A stretch of 64,000 bases of DNA from Streptomyces flaveus (GCF_014647675.1 NZ_BMPQ01000011.1:1-64000), one strand, 5' to 3'; counted from the first letter of the stretch, positions 7,935-16,370 are shown. Program-made: numbers and translations. Notes: a model not told the origin generated them from the sequence alone.

Positions 7935-8675
7935 ATGGGGCAGCTTGAGGACAAGACCGCAGTCGTCACCGGCGGCAGCACCGGGATCGGCCTGGCGACT
8001 GCGAAGCGGCTTGCGGCCGAGGGCGCGCACGTGTTCATCACCGGCCGGCGCGAGACCGAGCTGGAGAAGGCCGTCGCCGCCATCGGCAACGCCACCGCGG
8101 TGTCCGGTGACGTCAGTGTCGCGGCCGACGTGGACCGCCTGTACAAGCGCGTGCGGGAGCACGGGCAGGGCCTGGACGTGCTGTTCGCCAACGCGGCCAT
8201 CAATCACATCGCGCCGTTGGACGAGCTCACCGAGGACATCCACGACGCGGTCTTCGACATCAACGTCAAGGGCACCTTCCTCACTGTGCAGAAGGCCCTC
8301 CCGCTGCTCAACGACGGCGCCTCGGTGATCCTCACCGCCTCCACCGCCGCCGAGGGAGGCGCCGCGGGCATGAGCGCCTACGGAGCATCGAAGGCGGCCG
8401 TGCGGGCATACGCCCGCGCCTGGGCCGACGAGCTCGGCAGCCGGGGTGTCCGGGTCAACGCGATCTCGCCGGGCCCGGTGAACACCCCGTTGTGGGACGC
8501 GGCTTTCGGCGATCGCGCCGGGGAGATGATGGAGGCCGTCGCGGCCGGCCTGCCCCCCAAGCGGGTCGCCGACCCGGACGAGATCGCCGCCGCCGTGACC
8601 TTCCTCGCCTCGTCGGACAGCAGCTTCGTCTACGGCGCCAATCTCTACGTCGACGGCGGAATGAACCAGATCTGA
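7935..8675 (+). CDS. Short-chain dehydrogenase/reductase
   Basis: A 246-aa cytosolic NAD(P)-dependent oxidoreductase of the classical SDR family. The cofactor motif is TGGSTGIG (residues 12-19), followed by NAA near 86, the catalytic Ser near 136 (TASTAAE) and YGASK with Tyr149 and Lys153. The C-terminus YGANLYVDGGMNQI is typical. The ATG at 7935 is chosen over the ATG at 7920 because GGAGG at 7922-7926 precedes it by 8 nt. It is divergent from the TetR repressor, which probably controls it. The substrate cannot be read from the sequence; quinone, aldehyde or polyketide ketone reduction are all possible. Confidence 0.9.
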   Translation: MGQLEDKTAVVTGGSTGIGLATAKRLAAEGAHVFITGRRETELEKAVAAIGNATAVSGDVSVAADVDRLYKRVREHGQGLDVLFANAAINHIAPLDELTEDIHDAVFDINVKGTFLTVQKALPLLNDGASVILTASTAAEGGAAGMSAYGASKAAVRAYARAWADELGSRGVRVNAISPGPVNTPLWDAAFGDRAGEMMEAVAAGLPPKRVADPDEIAAAVTFLASSDSSFVYGANLYVDGGMNQI

Positions 8676-9078
8676 CCGGACCGCCGGGTGGCACACAGGG
8701 AATCGGACAACCGGGGGAGGGCGCCGCCGGGCTCACCTCCGTACACGGCGAACCCGGCGCACGTACGTCTGTCGGCAGTACGGCGTAAACCGCGGGGTGC
8801 TGACTGCCGCTTTCGCTGCGCTGTGCATTCTTACGAGGTGTCTGTCGTCGGCTCGCCTCGTCCCGAGGAAGTACCGCTCAGGGCCCGTTTCCGCGGACAT
8901 CAGAACGAGAAGGCACTCGGGCGCCGAGGCGATAGTCGGCAGCGCTTCTGGCGCGCCCGGTCGAGTGATCAGGACGGGCGCGCGGCAGGCCGCCGCCCCG
9001 GTTTCGAGGTGATCGCCTGCAGCGAAGAGGCGCGGTTCAGTCCTTGGTGACTACGGTTCGGTCGCTGGAGGTGATGGT
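8676..9078. other. Intergenic gap, no gene seen
   Basis: About 400 bp between the SDR and the convergent RidA gene. It contains one arm of a 25-bp repeat (8773-8797) that recurs beyond the MarR gene. No frame has coding character and no strong terminator hairpin is visible. Confidence 0.5.
8773..8797 (+). repeat. 25-bp direct repeat, left copy
   Basis: Matches 10204-10228 in 24 of 25 positions and in the same orientation. The two copies bracket the RidA/MarR gene pair. It may be a recombination or insertion scar. Confidence 0.5.
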
Positions 9079-9504
9079 TCAGTTCCCGGCGCCGACGATG
9101 GCGGTGACGCGGATCTCCACGCGCATGCTGGCGAGGCCGAGGACCGTGACGCCGGTCTCGGTCCAGATCGGCGCGCGGCCGTCGAGGCGACGGCGGAACT
9201 GCTCGGCCATGACCGCGTTGACGTCATCGCCGATGGCGTCATCTCCCGGTGCGACCTTGTGGTACGAGTTGACGTGGATGACGTCCTTCCACGTCGCGCC
9301 GACCGTGGCGAGCGTGCGCTCCACGTTGTCGAAAGCCTGGATGATCTCGTCTTCCAGCGAGTCGGGGATGACCAGGTCGTCATCCACCCCGGCCTGACCG
9401 GAGGTCTCGACCCGGTCGCCGACGCGGACGGCCCCGCTGTAGCCGTAGGCCTCGTGCAGCTTCTCGCCGTAGCCCGGAACGACGCCGAAGGTGACGGTGC
9501 TCAT
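9079..9504 (-). CDS. RidA family protein (first of two)
   Basis: A 141-aa member of the RidA/YjgF/UK114 family, which as trimers deaminate reactive enamines/imines or carry out related reactions. The family core is visible: VRVGDRVETSGQAGVD, FDNVERTLATVGATWKDVIHVNSYH and RAPIWTETGVTVLGLASMRVEIRVTAI. The conserved Arg of RidA proper (usually in a GxCxR motif) falls in a divergent segment here (TVLGLASMRVEI), so it may be a side subfamily. The ATG at 9504 is preceded by GGAAGAGGGAAC. It is divergent from a MarR gene, with palindromic half-sites between them, so it is likely the regulated target. Confidence 0.85.
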   Translation of the reverse strand: MSTVTFGVVPGYGEKLHEAYGYSGAVRVGDRVETSGQAGVDDDLVIPDSLEDEIIQAFDNVERTLATVGATWKDVIHVNSYHKVAPGDDAIGDDVNAVMAEQFRRRLDGRAPIWTETGVTVLGLASMRVEIRVTAIVGAGN

Positions 9505-9550
9505 GATGTTCCCTCTTCCTGTTCATAGGGGTGCGTTTCCTCTCGCATGA

Positions 9551-9599
9551 GTTCACGCGTAAAGTGAGACTAGCACGCAATGACTTCAAGCGTGAAGCG
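9551..9599. promoter_or_regulatory. Candidate MarR operators between RidA and MarR genes
   Basis: Two TTCA/TGA-type dyads occur: GTTCACGCGTAAAGTGAGAC at 9551-9570 and CTTCAAGCGTGAAG at 9584-9597 (10 of 12 symmetric core positions). They lie in the divergent intergenic region, and the right one covers the first possible MarR start codon (9580). This argues for a later MarR start. Confidence 0.4.
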
Positions 9600-9651
9600 A
9601 TGGCGGGCTTCGTCGGAGGCGGGAAGATCCATGAGTAGTGCGGGAGGGCCC

Positions 9652-10146
9652 ATGAGCGGCACGGGCGAACACGAGAACGATGAGGATGAGGAGCTGCGAT
9701 GGCTCGACGAGCAGGAGAAGGCGGCATGGACGGGGCTGATCTCCCTTGTCCTGCTGCTGCCCGCCAAGCTGGAGTCGCCGCTGCGGCAGGAACACGGCCT
9801 CACCCTGTTCGAGTACCTCGTGCTCAGCCACCTCTCCGAGGCCCCGCAGCGCAAGCTGCGGATGGGAGAGCTCGCCTTCCTCGCCAGCGGGTCGCTCTCC
9901 CGCCTGTCCAACGTCACCAAACGCTGTGAACAGCGCGGCTGGGTCCTGCGGACACCCGACCCGGCCGACGGGCGTTACACCCTCGCCGAACTCACCGACG
10001 CCGGCTTCGACATCGTGCACCTGGCAGCGCCCACACACCTGCGCTCCGTACGCCGCATCGTCCTCGACTCGCTCAACACGACCGACCAGAAGGCCCTCGC
10101 CCGCATCGCACAAAAACTCCGCATCGTCCCCGACGACTTCGGCTGA
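9652..10146 (+). CDS. MarR family regulator
   Basis: About 164 aa. The winged helix runs through TLFEYLVLSHLSEAPQRKLRMGELAFLASGSLSRLSNVTKRCEQRGWVLRTPDPADGRYT, with the DxRxxx wing as D-P-A-D-G-R-Y. Starts are possible at 9580, 9631 and 9652; 9652 has the best ribosome site (GGAGGG just upstream), and the earlier ones overlap a likely operator. It is divergent from the RidA gene and probably represses it and itself in response to a phenolic or electrophilic ligand, which is family knowledge and not visible here. Confidence 0.88.
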   Translation: MSGTGEHENDEDEELRWLDEQEKAAWTGLISLVLLLPAKLESPLRQEHGLTLFEYLVLSHLSEAPQRKLRMGELAFLASGSLSRLSNVTKRCEQRGWVLRTPDPADGRYTLAELTDAGFDIVHLAAPTHLRSVRRIVLDSLNTTDQKALARIAQKLRIVPDDFG

Positions 10147-10203
10147 CAGCCGTCCCACGCGACGACCAGAGACGAGCAGGCGCCGAGGTGAGAGTCGGCA
10201 GGC

Positions 10204-10228
10204 CGGCAGTACGGCGTAGACCGCGGGG
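10204..10228 (+). repeat. 25-bp direct repeat, right copy
   Basis: Partner of 8773-8797, one mismatch (A to G). Confidence 0.5.
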
Positions 10229-10339
10229 CGCAGCCACCCCCGGCCCTACTGGTCTCGGGCCGCCCCACGCGCACGGGGAGGGCGGCGACTTCGACCAGGT
10301 CAGGCAGATCGGCTCCGTTGCCTTCGACATCGGCAACGA

Positions 10340-10432
10340 GGAGCGGGGCCAGGAGCGACCGCCCGACGGCGGCAGATGCGGCTCCAGAAGCGACCACTCG
10401 CCGCTCGTCAGATCCCCCGACCCATACCCGAA
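10340..10432 (-). pseudogene. IS5/IS4-type transposase, N-terminal fragment
   Basis: The minus strand encodes GDLTSGEWSLLEPHLPPSGGR, the characteristic start of IS5-family DDE transposases (usual form: DLTxxEWxLLEPLLP). Coding resemblance ends about 30 residues in, with no DDE core, so this is only a relic of an insertion sequence. No terminal inverted repeats were identified. Confidence 0.55.
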
Positions 10433-10687
10433 CCGACGAGCGACCGGCCAGAAGGCCACATGATCCGCCGGACAGCGCCTGGCGCCATCATCGATGGCTG
10501 CCGCTCCGGGGCCCTGCGAGGGGCAAGGGCAGCACCGCATGACCCCAGTACCGGCCTCCCCGTCCGGCACGGGCAACGCCCCCAACTGCGCGCATTGTGG
10601 CCGCAGTTGGGGGCCTCTCACTTGCGGGAGAGAAGCCGAGAGTGGGGGAGCGAGCAACCACAACGAACCCGCAGCTTCGAAACCGCC

Positions 10688-12064
10688 TCACCCAGCGGGG
10701 CGTCCCCGAAGCCACACGTACACCGGGATCCCCGCGAACAGGAACAACACCCCCTGGTAGACCGCCGCGTACCCCGCCCCCGCGATCAGCCAGAACGAGA
10801 AGGCGAAGGAGAGAACGGCCACGATCAGATCGCGGGCCAGCCCCGCAGGACGTACCCGCTCACGGCTGCCCTGCGCGAGCCAGTACAGCTGGGCCGCCGC
10901 CGACAGCAGGTACGGCACGCAGCCGGTGAAGGTCGTGATGAGGACGAGGACACGGAAGGTGGTGTCGGGCCCCGCCGTGTAGTTGAGGGCGATCAGCAGT
11001 GTGCCGAGGACCGCGCAGGCCAGTACGCCGAAGCCGGGGACGCCGCCCTTGCCGACGCGGGCGAAGGGCGCGGGGAAGAGCCCGTCGCGGGCGGCGGCGT
11101 ACGGCATCTGGGCGCTCATCAGGATCCAGCCGTTGAGGCAGCCGACCATCGAGGCGACGGCGACGGCGGCGATGAGCGTGCCGCCCCAGTGGCCGCCGGC
11201 CATCGCGTCGACGGCGTCGGCGAACGGCGCCCCGGACTCGGCGAGTTCACCGTGCGGTACGAGGCCGAAGACCGCGACCATGCCGAGCAGATACACGAGC
11301 GCGGAGCCGAGCGTGCCCAGGACGCTCGCGCGGCCCACCGTGCGCTCCGGGTCGCGGACCTCGCCCGCGCTCATCGCGGCCGACTCGACGCCGAGGAAGC
11401 TGTAGAGGAGCAGCGCGGCGGAGGCGGCGAGAGCGCCGGGCACGCTCTCGCCGGAGGCGTTGAAGGGGCCGAAGTTGTCGGTGTCGATGAAGAAGAGGCC
11501 GACGGTGGAGACGAGGAGCAGCGGTACGAACTTCAGGATCGTCGAGACGATCTGCACGCCGCCGACCCAGCGGGTACCGGCGAAGTTCGCGGCGGCGGGC
11601 AGCCACAGCGCGGCCATCGCCACCGCCGCCTGCAGCACCTTGTTGTCGCCCAGCGGCAGCAGCACGTCGGCGTATCCGACGGTCGCGACGGCGAGCGCGG
11701 CGATGCTGACCCAGGTCATCGTCCAGTACGACCAGGCCGACAGGAAGCCGGCGAACTCACCGAACGCGTCGCGCGGGTACACGTACAGGCCGCCGGTGAC
11801 GGGGCTGCGGCGTGCGAGTTTCCCGAAGAGCAGTGCGAGCAGCACCGCGCCCATGGACAGGACGAGGAAGGCGAGCAGGCTGATCGTGCCGTACGGGGCG
11901 ACGGTGGCGGGGAGGGCGAAGATGCCGCCGCCGATGATGTTGCCCATGACGAGGGCGGTGGCGGCGGCGAGACCGAAGCCCTTGGGGCGTATGGACGCCG
12001 GGGTCTCGTCGGCCGGCGACGGGGGTACGGGCTCGGCGGCGTCGGTGGTGTCTGCGGCAGGCAT
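10688..12064 (-). CDS. APC superfamily amino-acid permease
   Basis: A 458-aa cytoplasmic-membrane transporter. After a hydrophilic, Pro-rich N-terminal tail of about 28 residues comes the APC signature MGNIIGGGIFALPATVAPYG, then about 12 hydrophobic segments (SLLAFLVLSMGAVLLALLFG, VLGTLGSALVYLLGMVAVFGLV, LIVAVLSFAFSFWLIAGAG and others). The start at 12064 keeps this tail; a longer frame extends across the divergent promoter and is rejected. It is divergent from homocysteine S-methyltransferase. In E. coli the equivalent enzyme is paired with an S-methylmethionine permease (mmuP), so S-methylmethionine or methionine is a plausible substrate, but arginine/ornithine-type APC carriers look similar. 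Confidence 0.85.
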   Translation of the reverse strand: MPAADTTDAAEPVPPSPADETPASIRPKGFGLAAATALVMGNIIGGGIFALPATVAPYGTISLLAFLVLSMGAVLLALLFGKLARRSPVTGGLYVYPRDAFGEFAGFLSAWSYWTMTWVSIAALAVATVGYADVLLPLGDNKVLQAAVAMAALWLPAAANFAGTRWVGGVQIVSTILKFVPLLLVSTVGLFFIDTDNFGPFNASGESVPGALAASAALLLYSFLGVESAAMSAGEVRDPERTVGRASVLGTLGSALVYLLGMVAVFGLVPHGELAESGAPFADAVDAMAGGHWGGTLIAAVAVASMVGCLNGWILMSAQMPYAAARDGLFPAPFARVGKGGVPGFGVLACAVLGTLLIALNYTAGPDTTFRVLVLITTFTGCVPYLLSAAAQLYWLAQGSRERVRPAGLARDLIVAVLSFAFSFWLIAGAGYAAVYQGVLFLFAGIPVYVWLRGRPAG

Positions 12065-12178
12065 GGAGCGTCCGTGGGGAGAGGGGGAGATGAGGGTTGT
12101 GATCGTATCCCTCGATCTCACATCGTGGTCGATCTGTTCATGTACTGGACACACAGGGGTGTTTGTGCCCGCTTCGGT

Positions 12179-12191
12179 TAGCGTCGTTGCA
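12179..12191 (+). promoter_or_regulatory. -10-like element for leaderless mmuM
   Basis: TAGCGT at 12179-12184 is followed 6 nt later by the ATG at 12191 with no Shine-Dalgarno between, as expected for transcription starting at or next to the start codon. A clear -35 is not seen. Confidence 0.45.
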
Positions 12192-13126
12192 TGACCAGTG
12201 ACGCCCCCTTCTCCGCTCCTCTCCTCGCCGACGCCCTCGCCGCGGGGACGCTCGTGCTCGACGGCGGCATGTCCAACCAACTGGAGTCCGCCGGACACGA
12301 CCTGAGCGACGAACTCTGGTCGGCGCGGCTGCTCGCGGAGCGGCCCGAGGCGATCACCGAGGCGCACCTCGCGTACTTCCTGGCGGGCGCGAACGTCGCG
12401 ATCACCTCCAGCTACCAGGCCACCTTCGAGGGCTTCGCGAAGCGCGGGATCAAGCGGGAGCGGGCGGCCGAACTCATGGCCCTGAGCATCGAGTTGGCCC
12501 TGGACGCGACCCAGGAGGCGCGCGCGAAGGGCGTAACGCGGCCGCTGTACGTGGCGGCCTCGGTCGGGCCGTACGGCGCGATGCTCGCGGACGGCTCCGA
12601 GTACCGCGGCCGGTACGGCCTGAGCGTGGCCGAACTGGAGGCCTTCCACCGGCCCCGCCTGGAGGCACTGGCATACGTCGGGCCGGACGTCCTGGCACTG
12701 GAGACGGTGCCGGACGCCGACGAGGCCGAGGCGCTGCTGAGGGCGGTACGCGGGCTGGGGGTGCCGGCCTGGCTGTCGTACAGCGTGGCAGGCGACCGCA
12801 CCCGCGCCGGGCAGCCGCTGGAGGAGGCGTTCGCCCTGGCCGCCGACGCCGACGAGGTGATCGCGGTCGGCGTGAACTGCTGTGCCCCCGAGGACGTCGA
12901 CGGCGCGATCGAGATCGCCGCCCGTGTCACCGGCAAGCCAGTCGTCGTCTACCCGAACAGCGGCGAGACCTGGGACGCCGAGGCCCGCACCTGGGCGGGC
13001 AGCTCCACCTTCGCGACCGAGGAGGTACGCGGCTGGCAGGAGGCCGGTGCCCGGCTGGTCGGCGGGTGCTGCCGGGTGGGGCCGGAGGCGATCGCGTCGA
13101 TCTCGGAGGCGCTCAGGGCGAGTTGA
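12191..13126 (+). CDS. mmuM: Homocysteine S-methyltransferase
   Basis: A 311-aa cytosolic enzyme that methylates homocysteine to methionine using S-methylmethionine (or S-adenosylmethionine). The family pattern is clear: VLDGGMSNQLE at the start, YFLAGANVAITSSYQATFEGF, SVGPYGAMLADGSEYRG, and the zinc-binding cysteines in GVNCC (near residue 220) and GGCCR (near 295). Length matches E. coli MmuM. No Shine-Dalgarno is present, so the mRNA is probably leaderless. It is transcribed away from an APC permease, matching the mmuP/mmuM functional pair. Confidence 0.92.
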   Translation: MTSDAPFSAPLLADALAAGTLVLDGGMSNQLESAGHDLSDELWSARLLAERPEAITEAHLAYFLAGANVAITSSYQATFEGFAKRGIKRERAAELMALSIELALDATQEARAKGVTRPLYVAASVGPYGAMLADGSEYRGRYGLSVAELEAFHRPRLEALAYVGPDVLALETVPDADEAEALLRAVRGLGVPAWLSYSVAGDRTRAGQPLEEAFALAADADEVIAVGVNCCAPEDVDGAIEIAARVTGKPVVVYPNSGETWDAEARTWAGSSTFATEEVRGWQEAGARLVGGCCRVGPEAIASISEALRAS

Positions 13127-13137
13127 GGAGCGGAGCT

Positions 13138-13158
13138 GGTCGGCCTGAGTGACCGACC
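13138..13158. terminator. Weak bidirectional hairpin between convergent genes
   Basis: GGTCGG (13138-13143) can pair with CCGACC (13153-13158) between the ends of mmuM and the HxlR gene. The stem is only 6 bp, so this is tentative. Confidence 0.3.
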
Positions 13159-13159
13159 C

Positions 13160-13540
13160 TCAGGCGTCGAAGCTGCGGCGGGAGGCCTCGATATGGGCGA
13201 GGTACCGGTGGGTCCAGTCGCACATTCCGTCGATCGTGGCTCGCAGGCCCTGGCCGGCCTCGGTGAGCGTGTACTCGACTCGTGGCGGCACGGTGGGGTG
13301 CACGCACCGCTCGACCAGGCCGTTGCGCTCCAGCATGCGCAGGTTCTGGGTGAGCATCTTGTGGCTGATGCCCTCGACCTCGTTCCGCAGCTCGCTGAAG
13401 CGCAGGGTACGGTCACCGAGGAACTCGATGATCAGCAACGCCCACTTGTTGGCGACGTCCGAGAAGATCTCCCGCGCCAGAGAGTCCGCGCGCATCAGGT
13501 CCGCGTCCTCGGGTGAGCCCGTGAACTGCTTGGTCTCCAT
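13160..13540 (-). CDS. HxlR family regulator
   Basis: A 126-aa single-domain winged-helix regulator. The family signature is visible: DVANKWALLIIEFLGDRTLRFSELRNEVEGISHKMLTQNLRMLERNGLVERCVHPTVPPRVEYTLTEAG. It is divergent from a RidA gene at 13660, which is likely its target. HxlR proteins often respond to aldehydes or redox stress through a Cys; one Cys is present in VERCVHP. Repeats AGTCACT (13552) and AGTAACT (13606) lie in the shared upstream region. Confidence 0.9.
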   Translation of the reverse strand: METKQFTGSPEDADLMRADSLAREIFSDVANKWALLIIEFLGDRTLRFSELRNEVEGISHKMLTQNLRMLERNGLVERCVHPTVPPRVEYTLTEAGQGLRATIDGMCDWTHRYLAHIEASRRSFDA

Positions 13541-13659
13541 TTGGTTCCCCAGTCACTGAAAAGTGCGTTCTTCCATGTCAGCGCTCACTCTCCTACGGTT
13601 CCTGAGTAACTACAAGAGAGCACGAACCCTCGGGCTCTCACGACAAGGAGGCGAGCAGC

Positions 13660-14067
13660 ATGGCCGTCAAACTGCTGAACCCCAGCGGACTTCCGCAAAT
13701 CCCCGTCTACCGGCAGGTGTCGATCGCGACCGGTTCGAAGCTGGTCTACATCGCCGGGCAGGTCGCCTGGGATGCCGACGGGGTCACAGTCGGCGAAGGC
13801 GACCTCGCCGCCCAGGTCGAGCGGGCCTACCTCAACGTCGGCACCGCCCTGACCGAGGCCGGCGCGACCTTCGCCGACGTGGCAAAGCTGACCGTGTACG
13901 TCGTCGACTGGACCCCCGACAAGATGCCCCTGCTCCTGGAGGGCATCGACCGGGCCTCGGCAAAGCTCGGCGTCACGCCGATGGCGCCGGCCACGCTGAT
14001 CGGCGTCGCGGCACTGGATGTTCCCGAGCATCTGGTGGAGGTGGAGGCCACGGCGGTCATCGACTGA
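13660..14067 (+). CDS. RidA family protein (second of two)
   Basis: A 135-aa RidA/YjgF protein expected to hydrolyse reactive enamine/imine intermediates. The start is fixed by AAGGAGG at 13645-13651. Recognisable segments are KLVYIAGQVAWDADG, RAYLNVGTALTEAGATFADVAKLTVYVVDW and TPMAPATLIGVAALDVPEHLVEVEATAVID. The canonical catalytic Arg is not evident at the usual place (ALDVPEHLVEVE), as in other side families. It is divergent from an HxlR regulator. It differs clearly from the RidA at 9079-9504, so it is a paralogue and not a recent copy. Confidence 0.88.
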   Translation: MAVKLLNPSGLPQIPVYRQVSIATGSKLVYIAGQVAWDADGVTVGEGDLAAQVERAYLNVGTALTEAGATFADVAKLTVYVVDWTPDKMPLLLEGIDRASAKLGVTPMAPATLIGVAALDVPEHLVEVEATAVID

Positions 14068-14125
14068 AGCCCCCTCCTGGGGGCCCGGGACCGTCAGCCC
14101 AGGCCAGGCGGTGTCCAGTTGGCAT

Positions 14126-14393
14126 GAGCGTGCACAACCCCGAGCTGCGGGAGATCCTCGTACCGCGCGAGAACGCGGGGCGCCAAGTCGTACGCGACTT
14201 CCTGGCCGAACAAGGCGTCACGGACGCCGAGGACCGCACCGTCACGCTGGTGACCTGCGTGGACGGGCTGGTCTTCGACCGCCTGGTCAACGGGGGAAGC
14301 GTGTCGTCCCAGGAGATCCGCGGGCTGGTGGCGGCAGCCCTGCGATAGCCCACACACTGCCGACACCGGGCGGGCCCGAACGGCCAGATGCTC
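14126..14393 (+). pseudogene. TetR-type regulator, 3' fragment (copy A)
   Basis: The frame from 14124 to the TAG at 14348 encodes about 74 residues (VHNPELREILVPRENAGRQVVRDF and on to QEIRGLVAAALR). They match the last third of copies B (17034-17518) and C (36064-36529). Homology to B spans 14126-14393, with a 6-nt deletion inside and small insertions after the stop. No DNA-binding domain is present, so it is a relic. The ATG at 14124 is probably accidental. Confidence 0.7.
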
Positions 14394-14505
14394 GTTGGTG
14401 CCCCGGGTCGTCGCATGCACGATCTGCTGGTAGGCGGTGCCTTGGTCGTGAGGGCCGGGCCGGGATCGGATATTCGGTTTTCTGCCCGCCCCGTGAGGAC
14501 ACAAG

Positions 14506-15099
14506 ATGGTCCGCATGACTTTGGCCACCCCCATGCTGGACACCGCTCGCCTGCGACTGCGCGCCTTCACCGACGCCGACGCGGACCCCCTCTTCGCGCT
14601 GCACAGCAGCACCTACGTGATGCGCTACTGGGACTCCCCGCCGTGGAACGAACGGGCCCGCGCCGAGCGCTTCATCGCGATGTGCCGGAAGATGGCGGAC
14701 GAAGGCACCGGGGCGCGGGTGGCCATCGACCGTGCTTCTGATGGGGCCTTCGTCGGCTGGTGCGGTCTGACCGGATGGAACCCGGACTACCGCAGCGCGT
14801 CGTTGGGCTATGTCCTCGACGAGGCGATGTGGGGCCACGGCTATGCGACGGAGGCCGCACACGCCTTGCTGCAGTGGGCATTCGACACACTGGACCTGAA
14901 TCGAGTTCAGGCCGAGACCGATACGCGCAACGTGGCATCTGCCCGGGTCCTGGAGAAAATCGGATTCATGCGTGAAGGGACGTTGCGGGAAGACTGCGTG
15001 GTGAACGGCGAGGTGTCCGACTCGTGGGTGTTCGGGTTGATCAGGCGAGAGTGGCGGCCGTCGGCTGTGCCGATTCCAGCCCGCGAAGTGCGACGTTAA
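14506..15099 (+). CDS. GNAT N-acetyltransferase, RimJ/RimL type
   Basis: A 197-aa cytosolic acetyl-CoA-dependent transferase. The family pattern starts LDTARLRLRAFTDADADPLFALHS, has SLGYVLDEAMWGHGYATEAAHALLQWAF (acetyl-CoA loop with GHGYATEA) and then NRVQAETDTRNVASARVLEKIGFMREG. GAGGAC upstream favours the ATG at 14506; 14515 is also possible. Members acetylate protein N-termini or small molecules, including antibiotics; the substrate is unknown. Confidence 0.9.
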   Translation: MVRMTLATPMLDTARLRLRAFTDADADPLFALHSSTYVMRYWDSPPWNERARAERFIAMCRKMADEGTGARVAIDRASDGAFVGWCGLTGWNPDYRSASLGYVLDEAMWGHGYATEAAHALLQWAFDTLDLNRVQAETDTRNVASARVLEKIGFMREGTLREDCVVNGEVSDSWVFGLIRREWRPSAVPIPAREVRR

Positions 15100-15327
15100 A
15101 TCCTCGATCTGGCTGCGGAGTTCACCGGCACGGCCTGTGTCGTTCTCGGTCCGTCCAGCGGATCGTTCTGGTTGGTCGCAGGTCGGCCGCAAGGGGCCGT
15201 TAGCTGATCATTGGTGTGACGCGCAACCTGAACTGTTTCAGGTACCCGTGGCAGCTGTGTTCAGGAGACAGTCAGGTGTGTCTGACCGGCATGTACCCAC
15301 CAGGGCGAAACGGGGAGCTGATTCCTT

Positions 15328-15738
15328 GTGCGTGTACGAGTGAACCGCAGGACGACCAAGCGCATGGCCGTCGTGGGGACGGCGGCCGCTGCCCTCGCCA
15401 CCACCACGTTGGCCATGGCGCCCACCGCTTCGGCTGATTCCTACAGAGGGTGCGACTGGCCGCGCGTCTGCTTCTATCTGACCTCCAGCGACTGGGGCGA
15501 CAAAGACCCCACGGCCGCGTACCAGGACGTCACCACCTCCTACCAGGATCTCGGCTCCCGGAGCCGAGGCGCCGACCACGTCACCAACACGCGCAACGAC
15601 GACCGGGTCTACCTGCGCTACATCCGCAATAGCACCGGTGCGACGTCCTACAAGTGCGTGCCTCCGAACCACTTCCAGTACTTCAGTAGTGCCTTCACGG
15701 TGACCGGGATCCGCATCGACACCGCCTCCAGCTGCTGA
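15328..15738 (+). CDS. Small secreted protein with four cysteines
   Basis: A 136-aa preprotein starting at GTG. The signal peptide is about 36 residues (basic RVRVNRRTTKRM, hydrophobic VVGTAAAALATTTLAMAP, cleavage near TASA-DS). The mature part begins DSYRGCDWPRVCFYLTSSDWGD, which resembles the beta/gamma-crystallin-like peptidase-inhibitor I36 proteins of streptomycetes, and carries Cys at CDW, VCF, KCV and the C-terminal residue, so two disulfides are likely. GGGGAG lies about 12 nt upstream. The function is not established. Confidence 0.7.
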   Translation: MRVRVNRRTTKRMAVVGTAAAALATTTLAMAPTASADSYRGCDWPRVCFYLTSSDWGDKDPTAAYQDVTTSYQDLGSRSRGADHVTNTRNDDRVYLRYIRNSTGATSYKCVPPNHFQYFSSAFTVTGIRIDTASSC

Positions 15739-15860
15739 CGTAACTGACGGAGCTGCACCACGAGTTGCCGGCCCCGAGGGGCCAGCGACTCGGGCAGCGC
15801 CTTCCAAGGCGACATGCCCCCCTTTCGCACCCGCGACCACACCTTTTCCAGGAGTCTTCC

Positions 15861-16277
15861 GTGGCACTCACCGCAACCCGCAGGCGCACCGCGACCGTGC
15901 TCGCCTCCCTCATCGTGCTGGGCGGTACGGCCACCGGCGGCGTCGCCGCCGCGGCCGAGACCGGCGCCGCCGCTGCCGCGGCCTACCCGTGCAACGTGAG
16001 CATGAGCGACAGTGGCCGGCTCTCTGCCGGTTACTACAACGGCAACACTGTCGTCCCCTCCTCCTCGCAGGTGACCGCCGCCGGCAAGGAAGCCCAGTGC
16101 CTCCTCCAGTACCAGGGCTACGATCCGGGGACCATCGACGGCATCTTCGGCCGCAAGTCCCAGGCAGCGGCAAAGAAGTTGCAGGGCGTCGTCAACCACG
16201 CCTGCGACATCAACCTGGCCGAGGACGGCAAGGTCGGCCAGCAGACCTGGCCCTACCTGCGCCGCCTCTACTGCTGA
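15861..16277 (+). CDS. Secreted peptidoglycan-binding-domain protein
   Basis: A 138-aa preprotein. The GTG at 15861 is chosen because CCAGGAG precedes it by 7 nt. The signal peptide spans about residues 1-36 (TATRRRTATVLASLIVLGGTATGG). The mature protein has a PG_binding_1-like fold (EAQCLLQYQGYDPGTIDGIFGRKSQAAAKKLQ, then EDGKVGQQTWPYLRRLYC) with paired cysteines. It probably attaches to cell-wall peptidoglycan; no catalytic domain is attached. A 41-bp piece of this gene is repeated just downstream (16299-16339). Confidence 0.8.
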   Translation: MALTATRRRTATVLASLIVLGGTATGGVAAAAETGAAAAAAYPCNVSMSDSGRLSAGYYNGNTVVPSSSQVTAAGKEAQCLLQYQGYDPGTIDGIFGRKSQAAAKKLQGVVNHACDINLAEDGKVGQQTWPYLRRLYC

Positions 16278-16298
16278 CCCAGCTGTGACATGGTGGTG

Positions 16299-16339
16299 CC
16301 CTCCTCCTCGCAGGTGACCGCCGCCGGCAAGGAAGCCCA
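16299..16339 (+). repeat. 41-bp duplicate of part of the preceding gene
   Basis: Identical by eye to 16056-16096, inside the peptidoglycan-binding gene, at a distance of 243 bp. It marks the left edge of a scrambled region. Confidence 0.7.
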
Positions 16340-16370
16340 CGGCTCCCTTCATCTGGGTGGTGTACTCGGT

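Larger units (their letters stand above)
10147..10687. other. Intergenic gap with an IS remnant
   Basis: 540 bp between the MarR gene and the convergent permease gene. It contains the right copy of the 25-bp repeat and a minus-strand transposase fragment; the rest shows no gene. Confidence 0.5.

Noticed and set aside
10376..12181. 601-aa plus-strand open frame opposite the permease gene
   Set aside because: It is rich in Arg/Gly/Glu repeats with no family pattern and mirrors the membrane protein on the other strand, a usual shadow in high-GC DNA.
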